The notes under the pieces: model-generated | Told to the model about the DNA's origin: nothing | The model's input: only the letters and a program-made list of their open reading frames with translations | The model's database searches: none | Part shown: positions 23,301 to 35,215 of the stretch, piece by piece | Layout: each line of letters opens with the position of its first letter | Position numbering within the stretch: the first letter of the stretch is position 1 | Program-made: the position numbers and the translations under genes | NCBI RefSeq assembly: GCF_000372725.1 | Contig: NW_005196094.1 | Span: forward strand, 276,658-340,657 | Origin: Emiliania huxleyi CCMP1516 | Lineage: Eukaryota; Haptophyta; Isochrysidales; Noelaerhabdaceae | DNA length: 64,000 bases | Direction: 5' to 3'

Positions 23301-24966
23301 CGCGGGCGAGGCAGCAGCAGGGCAGCGGCCCAGGCCCGGGCGGCCAGGGGGCGAGCGCGTCGCGAGCCGAGTGGTCTGTCGCCGAGGACAACTTGCTGGT
23401 TGGCATCCTGCGCGGCCAGGACGAGGAGATCGACCCGCTCCGCGTGCAGTGGTCGCAGCTCGCCTCGCGGGTCTCGGGCCGCACCTGGAACGCTTGCCGC
23501 AACCGCTGGCTCAGGCTGCAGCGGATGGAGGCGGCGGGCCTCATCCCACCAGAGGGGCTCAGCGAGCCCATCGCCCCGGAGCCGCCCCCGCCGCCGCCCC
23601 AGCCGCCGCCCAAGCGCTCCTCCGCAGAGAGCATGTTTGACCAGATGCCAGTGCACTTTCGGCTCGGCGCGCCGGTCGGCCCCGTGAGGGCGGCGAGGCC
23701 CGCGCCGTCCGAGCGCCGGGCTCCGTACCCGCCGCCCGCCCGCAGGCCGCCCGCCGCCCCGCGCCTCGACCGGCGACGCGGCGCCCCTCGCGGCCTCGGC
23801 CAGTGCGAGCGCAACCCGGAGTGCGTGCGGGGCTACCGGCACGGCGGCAAGGGCGGCAAGTGCAGCGTTCAGGCGCTGGATGGGCGCGCGGCCCGCCACT
23901 GCCCCGAGCCGCGGCGTGGCGAGGAGGAGGGCGAGGAGTGGGAGGAGGGCGAGGGCGAGGAGGAGGGGGAGGGCGAGGAGGAGGGCGGGGAGGGGCGAGG
24001 GGAGGCCGGCAGCACGCCCGCCCCTCCCGATCCCCCCGCCCCTCCCGCCCCTCCCGCGCCTGCTGCCCCGCCAGTGCCGAACGGCGCCCCGCCCGCCTCG
24101 AGCGCGAGCAACATCGCGCGGCCGTACAACGAGGGCGACGCGGCGGTGCAGTGCGAGCGGAACCCGCTGTGTCTCAAAGGCAACCGCCACTCTGGCTTCT
24201 GCCGCCTGTCGGCCACGAGCGTGCGCCTCTCGCGCGGCATCAAGGCGAGAGGGGAGTCACAGACCGCCGGGGGACCACACTGGGGCTCACCGCCCCCCCC
24301 CCCCCCTCCCCCCCCTGCCCACCGGCACGAAGCCTCGGAGACGCCGAGATAGTGAGACCCCCGCCCTCCTGCCCACAGCGTGCTGCGGCCGCCCTCGACG
24401 CCTCGGCGGACCCCGAGGAGGACTCGCCCAGGGAGGCCCGCCGCTCGCAAACAGGCGGCGACGACGCGTTGCGTGAGGCGAGGGCCAGCGACGATCGTCA
24501 CCTCCACCCCTCGTGTCGCCAACCCTCGCCTTCAGCCGCTCCACACCGCTCCGCAGGTGGGCTGGATGGTCGTGACGCGCGAGACCAAGAGCGGGCGCGT
24601 CTCCAGACTGCCTGCTCACACACACCCGCGCACATGCTCCCCGCCGTGAGAGCGCAGCGCGCCTGCCGCCTCACAGGCGCTTCTACAAGGAGTACCACGG
24701 GCCGCACGGCCTGCGTGCTCGCTCGCGCGTCGAGGCGCTCCTCCTCCAGCAGGCGCGCGACAAGCTCGTGGCGGCGGGCAAGGCAGGTGCCTGCCTCTAG
24801 CTTACCCCCTCGAGCAAGCGCCACGCCCTCCTCTCCGCCACCTGCTCCGACCCTCACCGGACACCGCCGCTTGGACGGTCCAGCAGGCGCTGAGGAGATG
24901 GCAGAGCTGGCGGTGCCCGTCGACGCGTTGGCTGACGTGTCCGGGGAGGAGTCGGACGGCGAGTAG
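20359..24966 (+). CDS. CXXC-RING-SANT-MBD-like chromatin protein (putative E3 ubiquitin ligase)
   Basis: Eight exons that keep frame: 20359-20547, 20794-20940, 21040-21585, 21668-24244, 24379-24483, 24557-24594, 24677-24786, 24884-24966; 1264 residues. Domains in order: Ala/Gln-rich helix (1-63); CXXC-type zinc finger core at ~252-275 (CEECVYCLDKPRFGGPGTKR then QKC); a Cys4 motif at ~530 (CRRCGIGCHAWELQ, CPDC); C3HC4 RING at ~695-735 (CSVCLGYL, CMHRFCQDCI, CPEC); SANT/Myb-like helix bundle at ~862-915 (EWSVAEDNLLVGIL, WNACRNRWLRLQRM); two CERNPxCxxGxRHxG(x)C motifs at ~1006 and ~1123; an MBD-like segment at ~1189-1240 (GWMVVTRETKSGRFYKEYHG). CXXC and MBD domains read CpG methylation state and RING proteins ubiquitinate targets, so a methylation-linked chromatin ligase is inferred. 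Introns 1, 4, 5 and 6 use GC donors. Confidence 0.75.
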
Positions 24967-25740
24967 GTTTCGCCGAGAGAGCCGAGCACGCTGCTGATGC
25001 GCCCGCGCTACCTCGGGCGCGGGCCGGCGGCGGAGGCCGGAGGGCCTCAGGGACTGGGGGGGCTGTGTAGTATAGCCGCGCATACGTTAGTGGTGCCCGA
25101 GCAAACGCGGTGGAAGGGATGCTCTAGCAAGGGATGCTGCTGGAGTGAGTGGGGACGCTATCTTTCTGGACTCTGCCTGCGCTGTTGGTTGGGTGTGTGT
25201 CTGACACGACTTGCGCGGGAGCTCGCTGCATGTGATCGAGACGCCTAGATCGCGGCGCGTCTCGTGTGTCGACCTCTACTGCTTACCTAATTCACTATTC
25301 TACGTCCCACAGCCCACACCCACTAGGTGTGGGTGTCCAACTCAAGAGACCGCGCAGAAACCAGAAGCGAGAAGGCCATTGAGGGTCGGTGTGGGAGTGC
25401 CAACCCCACAATGCCTATAAAAAACCCAACCCAGGATAGAGCCGTTATTTCGCGTTCGCTCGCGTTCCTGGGGAACCGTCTCGAGCGTCGAGGGACCCGT
25501 TTGCCGATGTCGCCTAGTGTGACTGACTCTCGGCGACTCTGACTGTCGCGCCTGTTCGCGGGATGGAAATTCTTTTCTTTTCCTGTGTCTCTCTCTTCTC
25601 TCGTGCCAGTGCGCGCGGGGGGGGGTCCACAGATAAATAAATAGAGCACGCCTCTCCAGGAAGGAGAGAGAGATGGATGGGCGACGCACGGACACCAGAG
25701 GGACAGGCGTGCGTGCGCGCACCCCGCCCCGCTCGCAGGG
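24967..25740. other. Intergenic, no supported gene
   Basis: No domain-like frame on either strand. Its right part (25741-25818) is a reversed copy of the CTTT-tailed repeat. An (ATTT)-like TAAATAAATAAATAG motif lies near 25634-25647, possibly a reversed ATTT-tailed end. Confidence 0.5.
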
Positions 25741-25818
25741 CGTAAAGAAAGAAAGAAAGAAAACACGCATCCAAGGGAGGGATGTCGCAGGGCGTGCATC
25801 ACACAGCAAAATCCCGGC
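25741..25818 (-). repeat. Dispersed repeat, CTTT-tailed form (reversed, diverged)
   Basis: On the minus strand: GGGATTTTGCTGTGTGATGC, then CATCCCTCCCTTGGATGCG and TTTTCTTTCTTTCTTTCTTT. It has the family's block order with a diverged hairpin. Confidence 0.6.
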
Positions 25819-25881
25819 CTGCAGCAATTGGCAAAAATTCTTCTTCGTGGGTCGGGACTTTTCGCTGACCTATGGACGCGA

Positions 25882-28800
25882 ATGCGTCGCTTGAGGCCAG
25901 TGCGTGTCCCTGCGGCCACCCGCCGGGTGCTGCTGCCCGCTGGCACGCCGCGGCCACTATCGTCATCTAGTCAATCAGCGGGCAGCAGTCAGTCCGCTGG
26001 CTGGGAGACCATCAAGCCGCGGTGGGATGCTGCAGCGTTCGCGTGGCGTCGCCGCTCGGAAGAGGAGGCCGAAGCCGTCATCAGTGCGGCGCGCACCGAG
26101 CTTGAGCGGCTCGAGGCCCAGGCGCGCGGCGGCGGGGCGAATGCGGACGCGCACGAGCTCGTGGCGGCGGCGACGCCTGCGCGTGCAGCGCTTGGCGCCT
26201 GCCGGCGGGCAGGCCGGTGGACAGAGCTGCTCAGCCTGTTCGACGCGATGGGCCGTGCCAACGTGGCGCGAGATGGCGCCGCCTTCGAGCACGCGCTCGT
26301 AAGCGCCATGGTTCTCGAGCGCTTTGATCTCGCGCTCGCCCTGTGGCACGAGCTGCCACGGCAGCAGCCGCCAGTCGCCCCGTCTGTCCGCTCATACAAC
26401 GCCGCGATCAGCGCCTATGAGCGGTCCGGTCGCGCTGCCGAAGCGATTGCCCTCGGTGAAAAGATGGAGGCGGCAGGCGTGGCGGCCGACTCGGACACCT
26501 GCCACGTCCTCATCTGCGCGTGCGAGGGCGCAGCGGACGCGAGGACGGCCAGCCGGATGCTAGCTAGGCGGCCAGCGAGGCAAGGGCGAGGAGACGAGGG
26601 GCGAGGGGCGGGGAGTGAGGGACCGCCTGGGTGGCTGTAGGCTCGAGGCGGCGGGCGCACGGCCGCCGGGCCGCCTCTACGACACCGCGATGTGCGCCGC
26701 CTCCGCCGCAGGGGACGGGAGGACGGCCCTCGCACTCCTCTCTCGGATGAGGCACGGCCGAGCGCCGCGCTCCGCCGCAACGTACGCCGCAGCGATCCGC
26801 GCGTGCGCACGCCGCCCTCCCGCGAGCCGCTCCCCGGCCGAACCGAGCGCGTTGGCGGCCGCCGCCTTGCCAGAGCCGCTTGCGTCGGCTCGCGGTTCGA
26901 GCGACGCCTTCTCTGCGGGCGGCGGCGAGGGCGGCGGCGAGGGCGGCGGTAGCGCTGGGATGCTCTCGTCGCTCGCCGCGTCGCTGCTCAAAGAGGAGCG
27001 GAGCGGGAGGGGTGGGCGGTATCAGGCTCGTACTGCAGACGACTCACCCCGGCTTCGCCTCTCCTGTTAGTCTCCCGAGCTCGTCGCGACCGTGCTGCGC
27101 GACGACGGCGCTGTCGACGAGCTGCTGCTCGCGTGCGGCTCGAGCGGCGAGGCGAGGGAGGCGCTCGACGTCCTCTCCGCCGCGGACGGGGAGGGGGAGG
27201 CCGCGCGCTCGCCGTCCGCCCTCTACCGCTGGCGGACGCTTGCGCTGCGCGCGTGCGGGGCCGGACCTTTCGGAGCCGAGGCGCGAACGCTGCTCGAGCA
27301 GATCCGACAGGACGCCGCCGGCGCAGAGGGAGGGAAGGGAGGCGCGGAGGGGGGGAGGGGCGTCACAGCCGCGCACCTCTCCGACGCGGTGCGCGCCTCG
27401 GCCGCGTCCCGCGAGTGGGAGGCCGCCATCGCGCTCCACGCTGACATCTGCAACAAGTGGGGCTCCGCCGCCGCCACCCCGGCCGCCGCCGTCGCCGCCA
27501 TCGTGTCGCACGGCAAGCGGCGCCACCTCGACGGCGCGGCGGCGCTCTTTGAGTCGCTGCCGCCCTTGCCCCGCGCGCCGCAGCACCTCGCCGCCGGGCC
27601 GCAGCAGCAGCGGCTTGGGCGGCGCGACAGCGGGGGCGGCGGAGGCGGCGGCGGCGGAGGAGGAGGAGGAGCGGTCGCGGCTGCTGCCGGCGCCGCCCCG
27701 GCGAGGCCGATGCGCGACGTGCAGGCGTACAACGCGATGCTGATGGCGTGCCTCGAGTGCGGCGCGCCCTCGCACGTGCTCTCGCTCCTCGCGGCCATGC
27801 GCGCCGACGGCCTTCTCCCAAACGCCCTCTCGCTCACCAGCGCGATCGTCGCGGCGCAGCGGCTCGGGCGGCACGAGGCGGCGCTCGCCCTCGTGCAGGA
27901 GCTTCACACGCCGCGCGCGTCGTGGAGGTGGAGAGACACGTACGAAGCGGACGCCGCGGACGCCGCCGCAGCCGACGCCGCCGACGCCGCCGCGACTCCA
28001 TCCCTCTTTGGCGGCTTCGGTGTCGGCGGTTCGGTCGGGCAGTCGGCGGCGCAGCTTCCGCTCGGCGACGCGCTGCGGCTCGGCGCATTCAACGGCCGCA
28101 TCACGGCCTGCTTGCGCGACGGGCAGCCGTCTCGCGCGGTGGCGCTCTTCGAGGAGATGGGCGTGCGCGGCGTCCCGCGCAACTCCCTCTCGCTCGCTCT
28201 CGGCGCCGAGGCGATGGCGCGCTGCGGCGAGTGGGCCCGGCCGCTCGAGGCGATCGGCCTCATCCGCCAGCACGCAGCCGCGGCGGGCGCGTCGGCCGAC
28301 GCCGGCGCCGCGCCGCCGCCCGCCGCCCTGTCGGCGGTGCCGGCATCGGCGCTGTCGTCGGCGATGCGCTCCTGCGTCGTCCGGCGAGAGTGGCGCGGTG
28401 CCCTCGCTCTGCTCGACCCGAGCGGCGACGCGGCGGTTGCGGTGGCGACCGCTGCGAGAGGCGTGGCCGGCGGCCGGGCGTCGAGTGGTGTTGGAGGCGG
28501 GGCTGGCAGCGGCCTGCCGCTGGCCGAGGCGCCCCGCTCGCTCTTCTTCTCGGACGACGAGTTGCAGGCGGTGGCGGAGGCGGCCGCTGCGGCCGCCGCG
28601 GCGTCGGCTGATTTTTGCGCCGCCGCCGCGGACGCTTGCGTCGCCGCCGGCGAGTGGAGGCGCGCTTCGGCGCTGTGCGACAGCTGGCGGGGCGGCGGCG
28701 GGGACGCTGCGACTAATCCGCTGGTCTTACACGCGGCGATGAGCGCCTTCGAGGCGGGCGGGCAGTGGGAGAATGCTCTCGCCACGCTCGAAGTCCTGGC

Positions 28801-31800
28801 GAGCCATTGGGCGCCGCCCCGCCTTGGCTCCTCTCCCCTCGCTTCCTCAGTGCGAGGGTCTCTCCTTGCAGGCGACGAGCGAGGAGCCGTCGCCGCTCAC
28901 ACCGCCCGCAGGCGCCCCCCCAAACCCACCCCCGCCCGCAATTCGACGCCCACGCGCGCGGCCAAGCGCCACCCCCTTTCCCTGCAGGCGTCGCCCTCGG
29001 GAAGGCGCTCGGCGCGTGCACCGCCGCAGGGGCCTGGCAGCCCGCCGCGGCGCTGCTCGCCGCGCGCGCCACCGAGCCACGCGTGCGCGCCACGATGGTC
29101 GTGCGCGCCCTCGATGCGTGCTCATCGCGCGGCGCCGTCGACGCCTTGCTGGCGGCGCGAGGTGCGGCTGTCCCACTGGCGCATGACCCCTCCTCCAGCA
29201 GTGCTGGAGACGGGGTGGCGGGGGAGGCCGATTCCGAGGGGGTGGGGGAGTGCTCACTCGGCTTCGCAGCGCCGCCCCTCGAGGGGGCCGAGCTGAGCGC
29301 CGCCGTCACAGCCTTCGCCGCGCACGGCGCGTGGGACCGTGTGGCCTCCGCCCTCGACGAGGCGGAGGAGGCGCGCCGCTCGCTCTGCGCGCCGCCGCTC
29401 CAAAAGGCGATCGAGAGCGCGGCGGAGGCGCGCGAGTGGGGCCTGCTCCTCCGGCTCTTCCGCGGCGGCAGCGGCGGGATGGTCGCTGCCCTGCCGCAGC
29501 CTGTCGACGGCGCCACGCCGGGTGGCGGCGACGCCGGGCGGGCGGGGGGTACCGCGGGCCACGTGGGTCCTCACCAAGCCGGGCGAGAGGAGTGGGCCGA
29601 GGAGGCGGAGTGGGCGGGCGCGGCGGAGGCTGGCTTCGCCGTTGACCTCAACGCCGCGCCCGTAGCTGCGGGCGCGGCGGGGGTCGGCGGCGGGGCAAAG
29701 GCGGCGGGCGTGGCCGTGACGAGCGCCGCAGCCGGCCTCGCCGCAGGGGCGGCGGCAGGGCCTCATGGCGCCGCCCTCGGCGCCGCGGCGGGGATTGCGG
29801 CTGGGACGGTCGCCGGCTTGCGCGGCGTCGAGGCGGCGGAGGCGTCGCAGGGCGCGGTCGAGTCCCTCCTCGGCATGCGGCCTCGGGACCTCTCCACCCC
29901 GGCGGCACGCGGCGCGGCGGGCGTACTCAGTGCGGGCGTTGCCGCCGGCGCGGCGGCGGCGGCGGCGGCCGGGCCCCACGGCGCCGCCCTCGGTGCAGTC
30001 GCAGGCATGGCGGCGGGCCTCGCGCGGCTGCAGGCGGGGCGCATGGGCGCTCCGATCGCCGCTGCCGTCGGAGCGACTCTCGCCGCGGCGGGCGGGGGCG
30101 GGCTGCGGCGCGGGCGGTGGTGGTGGGACATGGCCAGCTACCGGCTGGTGCTCCGCGCCTGCCGTCGCACCGCGGACTGGCGCACGGCCCACGCCGTCCT
30201 CGGCTCGATCCGCTCCATCCCCCCGACGGCCTTCTCTCAGCCGCCACGCGCAGCCGCGCCGCCGGCCGACGGCCCGCAGCCCCTCTTCGCCGACTACGCC
30301 GTCCTCCGCTCGCTCGGCCGCGCGCCCAAGTCGCCGCCGAGCCATCGGGCCGGGCGGCGGCGGGCGAGCGCTGCGAGCGGCGGCGGCGGCGGGAGCAGCA
30401 GTGGCGGCCAGGGCGGCGCTGGCGCCGACGCCGGCACCGGCACCGCGGGGTTGCTGCGCGCGCGGCTGCTCCCGGCGGCACCGGCAGCCGGGATGGCGCA
30501 CGCCGCAGACGCCGACTGCTTCGCCCAGGCCATGACTGCCGGCCTCGCTGATGGCTCACCCGAGGCGCTGCTCGCCACCGCCGCCTTGCTCCAGACGGCG
30601 GAGAGGGCGGGCGTGGCGGATGGCGCAGTCTACGGCGTCGCGGCCCAAGCCAACGTCCGGCTCGGCCGGAGGCTCGAGGCCTGGCAGCTGCTGCAGCGGG
30701 CGAGGGCTCGCGGCGTCGAGCTCATCACGCTTGAGATGAACGTCCTACTCGGCGCGGGGGCGCGGTGCGGCCAGCTCCTTCCCGCCGTGGCGCTGCTGCA
30801 CGAGATGCGCCGCTCGGGCTCGCGCGTCGCTCCGGACGTCGGGTCGTACGACGCGCTCCTGTTCCCGCTCGCCTCCGCGGGCCGGTTTGGAGAGCTGCTC
30901 TCGCTCTTCGACGCGATGCAGAAGGACGGCCTCGCGCCGATCGAGCCGCACTACCGCCTCGCCATCTCGGCTTGCGCGGCGAGGGGCGAGGGCGCGCGCG
31001 CGGCCGCAATTCTGCTCCGGATGCAGTCGCGAGGCATGCGATATGGCCAGGCTGCCGCCGCCGCCATGCTGGCGTGCAACCGCGAGAAGCGCTACACCAC
31101 CACTCTCGACATCTTTGAGGCTCTTCGCGCCGCAGCCAGCGACGCGCCGCCGTCCGTCGCCTTCGCCGGCGGCGGTGACGACGGCGACGGCGCTAAGCGG
31201 GACGCGTGGAAGGAGGAGCCGTTCCGCTCGGCATACGTCTTCAACGCGGCCCTCGACGCGATGCGGCGACTCCACCGGCCGACCGACGCCGCGGAGCTGC
31301 TGCAGGCGATGCGGCGCGTGCACGGGGTCGCGCCGGACCACGCGTCCTTCGGCATCGCCCTCGCCTCCGCCCGCGAGGCGGGTGACGCGCGGCTCTTTCT
31401 CGAGCTGCTGCGCACGCTCTGCGCCGAGGCGGGAGGGAGGCGAGGCGAGGGAGGGAGGCGAGGCTTCCTCGTCTCGGACCGGCTCCACTCGGAGCTCCTT
31501 GCTGGGCTCGGCTTCTTCGGCGAGCCTCGCCGCGCACTGCGGCTGCTGTCGCAGCTCCTCGACACCGACCTGCCACTCTCGAGCGCCGTCTTCAACCGCG
31601 CCCTCAAAGTGGCCGGCCCACCGCCCCCACCACGCAGCCCCATCGCCCCACCAAGCCCCTGCGCCCCTCCCGTGCCTCCACCGCGCTCCAGCCCCGTCGG
31701 CTGCGTCTCTGACCCCGGCCTCGTCCCTCCAGGTGGTCGGCCGGTCGGCGGAGCGCCGTCCCCTCGCCCTCCGCCTTGTCGCCATTGGCAGCGAGCGCAG

Positions 31801-32755
31801 CGCGTGGGACGCCGCCGCCGACAGCGAGCCCTTTGTCTGGGCGCCCGAGGCGGCGCGGCTGGACGCGCGCGCCTTTTGGACCGGCCCGCCGCTCACTGCG
31901 GCGCTCGCCTTTTGGCTTCGTGAGCTCGCCGCGCGCTATCCGCCGTCTGGCGCCTCGCCGCCGCCGCAGTCCGCCGCCCTCGTCGTGTCGGACGGGGCGC
32001 GCGCAGGGGGCAGCGACGCCGAGGCGGAGGCGCGGCTCGAGTACGTCTCGCTCGACCTCTCGTCGCACGGGGTGGTGCACGCTACGCTGCCGGCCGGCGA
32101 GGCATACGCCTCAGACGCTCTCGCGCCGCCTGGCCTGCCGCTCCTCAGACCTTGCCTCCGCCTAGTTGGGGACGCGGCGTGCATGACGCGTGCGTGGCAT
32201 GTCGCGTAGGCGGCCTGACGCTGCTGCTCGACGTGCCGTCGGCGCTCGCCGCGGGGCGGCAGCTGGCGGCCTCTGTGCAGGAGCCGCCTCGGTCGGCGCG
32301 CCTCGATGCGCTGCTCGGCGGCGACGACGTGGCTGCCGACGAGCTCGACCACTCGCTGGACGCGCTGCTCGGCAGCCTCGCCCCGCGGGATGTGTGGGCG
32401 AGCCGCCCGCTCCTCCGCGGTCGAGGCGCACAATAGCCGAGCAGAGCTCACGAGGAGGGGGGGTCTGGCCGTGTAGGTGAGCCACAAGCGCCGCGACGAG
32501 GCCAGGCGGCGAGCCCGCGGCCGCGCCGCTCTGCTCGAGCGAGGCTTGCTTCCCGATGACAGACTGCTGTCCGAGGAGTCTGCCGCTGCCGCGTTCGACT
32601 CTGCGGCCGAGCGCAAGGCTGCGCCCGGCTCGCGGTCTCGGTGGCCGGCGCCGCTGCCTGACGGGCGGGTGCCGTGGTCCACTCCGCGAGAGTCGGATGC
32701 GCGACCGCGGGACAATGTGTTTCGCGCCGCGCCGTCTCGGAGAAGGGCGGTGTGA
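25882..32755 (+). CDS. Giant pentatricopeptide-repeat (PPR) protein
   Basis: About seven exons, near 25882-26570, 26640-27000, 27070-28800, 28988-31610, 31732-32165, 32215-32430 and 32477-32755; edges are approximate except the acceptor at 28988. The ATG at 25882 opens an Arg/Ser/Ala-rich leader (MRRLRPVRVPAATRRVLLPA), typical of mitochondrial or plastid targeting. PPR-like helical pairs recur throughout: YNAAISAYERSGRAAEAIAL, YNAMLMACLECGAPSHVLSL, FNGRITACLRDGQPSRAVAL, YDALLFPLASAGRFGELLSL, FNAALDAMRRLHRPTDAAEL. They are separated by Ala/Gly-rich insertions, including a hydrophobic Gly/Ala block near 29700-30100. PPR proteins bind organellar RNA in editing, splicing or stability. The C-terminal exons (FWLRELAARYPP; LDLSSHGVVHATLPAG) may be a divergent SMR-like domain, which is uncertain. 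At about 2000 residues it is unusually long. Confidence 0.65.
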
Positions 32756-32879
32756 GAGGGACGACAGACGTGTACGTATGTGTAGTGTCTAGTGTGTAGT
32801 GAGATTGCTGCACTGATGGTTCTGATCGCGCGCTGCGCCGTGACGTGTTGCCCCGGCGTTCGTGTGAGGCTGCTTTCAG

Positions 32880-33060
32880 CTAAGATAACTTTTTTTGAAA
32901 AGATAGATTGAGCAGGCAGACAGCGGGGGCGCCCCCCCCCCCCCTTGGAAGCGCGAGGTAAGGTAAGGTAAGGTAAATTTCTCCCCACACACAAAGTGGT
33001 GGGGCAAGGCCAAGTGGGGGCGACCCTCGCATTCCTCAATCATTCCAACTCCACAACCCG
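32880..33060. repeat. Short repeat-rich spacer between convergent genes
   Basis: Contains a poly-C run, AAGGTAAGGTAAGGTAA tandem repeats and a CCCCACAC/GTGGTGGGG pair. It could be a decayed relative of the dispersed repeat in reverse. No gene. Confidence 0.35.
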
Positions 33061-33176
33061 GACATGCCGGACATGTCCGAGATTGGACACCCCCACGATT
33101 TTCACGAGATTTTGCCAATGTTGGGCCGCTGTGCTGTGCTTTTGATGTGCACGATCGTAGCCAGAGTCCCAGGGGT

Positions 33177-35088
33177 TTACTCAACGCGGCCACTCGCTCG
33201 CGCCCTCCGCGCGGCGCTACTCCCGCCGCCTGCCGCGCGCGCCCGCTTTTGCTTGAGCCGGTTGCAGAAGCCGAGCCGCTCGAGCGCGTCAAGCGCGGCC
33301 GCCACCGTCGCAGGCCCCACCCCCGCCCCCGCGGCCGCGCGCGCCTCCTCCTCGGAGAAGGTTGCTGGCGCGGCGCGGCACCACTCGAGCAGCGGCCACA
33401 GCGGCGGCGGCGCGAGCACCTCGACGCGCAGCAGCGAGGCGAGCTCCTCGCCGCCGAACTGGGCGTGCAGCACGTACGCGCGCGGGTCGCCCGCCCCCTC
33501 CCACGTCGCAACGGCGGCTTGGTCGACGCCGTCCACCAGCAGCGCCTCGCCGCTCGTCAGCAGCTCTGCGCGCCCAATCGCGCGCGCGAGCCGGCTGGGC
33601 GCGCGACCCGACCGCTCGCCGGCCTCGCCCTCCGCGCCCTCCTCGCCCGCGCCGCCGCCCTCGCTCTCGCCGCGCGTCTCGCTGTCAGCGTCGCTGTCCT
33701 CGTCGTCGTCGCTCCCGTCCCCCTCCTCGCTGCCGCCGCTCTCCTCCGCCTCCTCCGCCGTCGGCGCGCGCAGCACGACCGCGAGCGGGTTGCGCCGGAA
33801 CCGGCGCGGCGGCCCCGCCTCGGCCGGCTCGGCCGGCTCGGCGTCGGCCTCGCTGGCGAGTGGCAACGCGAGCTGGAGGGGCCGGGGCGGAGGCATGCAA
33901 GCGGGGAGGAGGTCGACGGGGCGCAGGGCGGCCGCCTCCTTTGCGAGGAGGGCGAGCGCGTCGGCGAGCTGCGACCGGCCCTGCGCGAGCGAGTGGAGGC
34001 AGAGAGGCGCGCGGCCGGCCGGGTGGCAGCGGAGCCGCTGCTTGAGCGCGTCTCCGAGCACGTCCGCCCAGCAGAGGCCGATGAGGGAGACGTTGACCGA
34101 GAGCGAGTCCTCCTCGCACTCCACGCGGTGCCTAGTGGACGCGCCGCGAACGGGTCGTGGACGTGCCGCGCCGGCTCTGCCTCTGCTCGCGCTGTGCGCT
34201 GCGCCACGTCCCGGCGGGCAGGTAGAGGAAGGAGCCCGGCGTGAGGAGGACGTCCTCGCACCCCTCCTCGAGCTCCTCCGCCGCCGGCTCCGGCTCGAAG
34301 GCCGCCGCCCCGCCCGAGTGCTGCGCGTGGCACTTTGCCTGCTGCTCCGCCGCGCCGAGCATCGCCGCATCCTTCCGCCGCCACATCGGGGTGCAGCCGC
34401 GGACGGGGTGCGCCACGTCGCCCCGCTTGAGCCGCCAGCGCTTGCTGCCGGAGAGCTGCAGCGTGAAGTTCTCCATGAAGTCGAAATGCCAGTCCGTCGT
34501 GTGGCCCGCCCGGGACGCAAACGTCTCCACCTCGCTCCGAGCCGCTCCGTCGGGGTGGAGGGCGCCGTACGACATGCCGAGCTGCTGCGAGAGGGCCGTC
34601 ACGAGCAGGTCGGACACCTCCTCGGGCGCGCGGAAGTAGAGCGAGCCGCCCGCGCGGTGGCACGCCAGCGCCGCCTCTGCGTCCTCCGTCTTGAAGGACT
34701 CCGCGCGGCCGCCGCCCGACTGCTCGCCGGGCCGGCCGCCGAGCTGGCCGGAGACCCAGACGTGGATCGCCTCGGACGGCGTGTCCTGCAGCAGGCGCGC
34801 CAGCGAGAGCCGGTGCAGCCGCTCGACCAGCGGCTCGAAGCGCCGCGCGGACGAGTGTGTCGCATACACCCGCTGGCGGTAGACGGCCTGCACAAACTTG
34901 TGCGGCGCGAGCGGGTGGACGAGCTGCGCGAGCAGCGGCAGCCGGCGGCCGTCAAAGGCGCCGACAGACGGGGCCGGGTCGCGCTCCTCGTCCATCCACC
35001 GCTCGAGCAGGAGGCGCGACATGCTGGACGCAAGGATTTCTCTCTGCCCTGCCGGCCCCTCGGCGACGATGCGGTGCAGCGGCTGGCC
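33177..35088 (-). CDS. JmjC-domain oxygenase, ribosomal-oxygenase-like
   Basis: The main exon runs from the acceptor at 35088 (TTTTTTCTCTCAG|GG) to 34205. Intron 34204-34132 is a 73-nt GC-AG intron, and the last exon is 34131-33177. The first Met in the exon is at 35022, but an upstream exon is likely. The JmjC core is clear: LYFRAPEEVSDLL, TTDWHFDFMENFTLQLSGSK (HxD of the Fe(II) site plus the Lys for 2-oxoglutarate), and, across the intron, LPAGTWHRVECEEDSLSVNV, giving the distal His. The C-terminal part has an acidic loop and a winged-helix-like tail (ATVAAALDALERLGFCNRLK), as in MINA53/NO66-type hydroxylases. It should be a 2-oxoglutarate-dependent protein hydroxylase or demethylase; the substrate is not known. 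The 5' end overlaps or abuts the divergent gene that starts at 35216. Confidence 0.7.
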
Positions 35089-35215
35089 CTGAGAGAAAAA
35101 ATCAGCGTTTCGATTGTTTTTTTCCTTCTCTTTTCGTGGAGGAAGGTCAAGGAGCGCCTGCACGCCCTCCTCCGCGGCGCTCGCGCTCACCTCCGCGGCG
35201 CCTGCGGGCACGGAG

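Noticed and set aside
22591..24190. Two long minus-strand frames opposite the RING gene
   Set aside because: Antisense shadows of high-GC coding DNA with no domain, while the plus strand has clear RING, SANT and CXXC motifs.
27044..30501. Long minus-strand frames opposite the PPR gene
   Set aside because: Antisense shadows; no domain-like pattern, Arg-rich composition.
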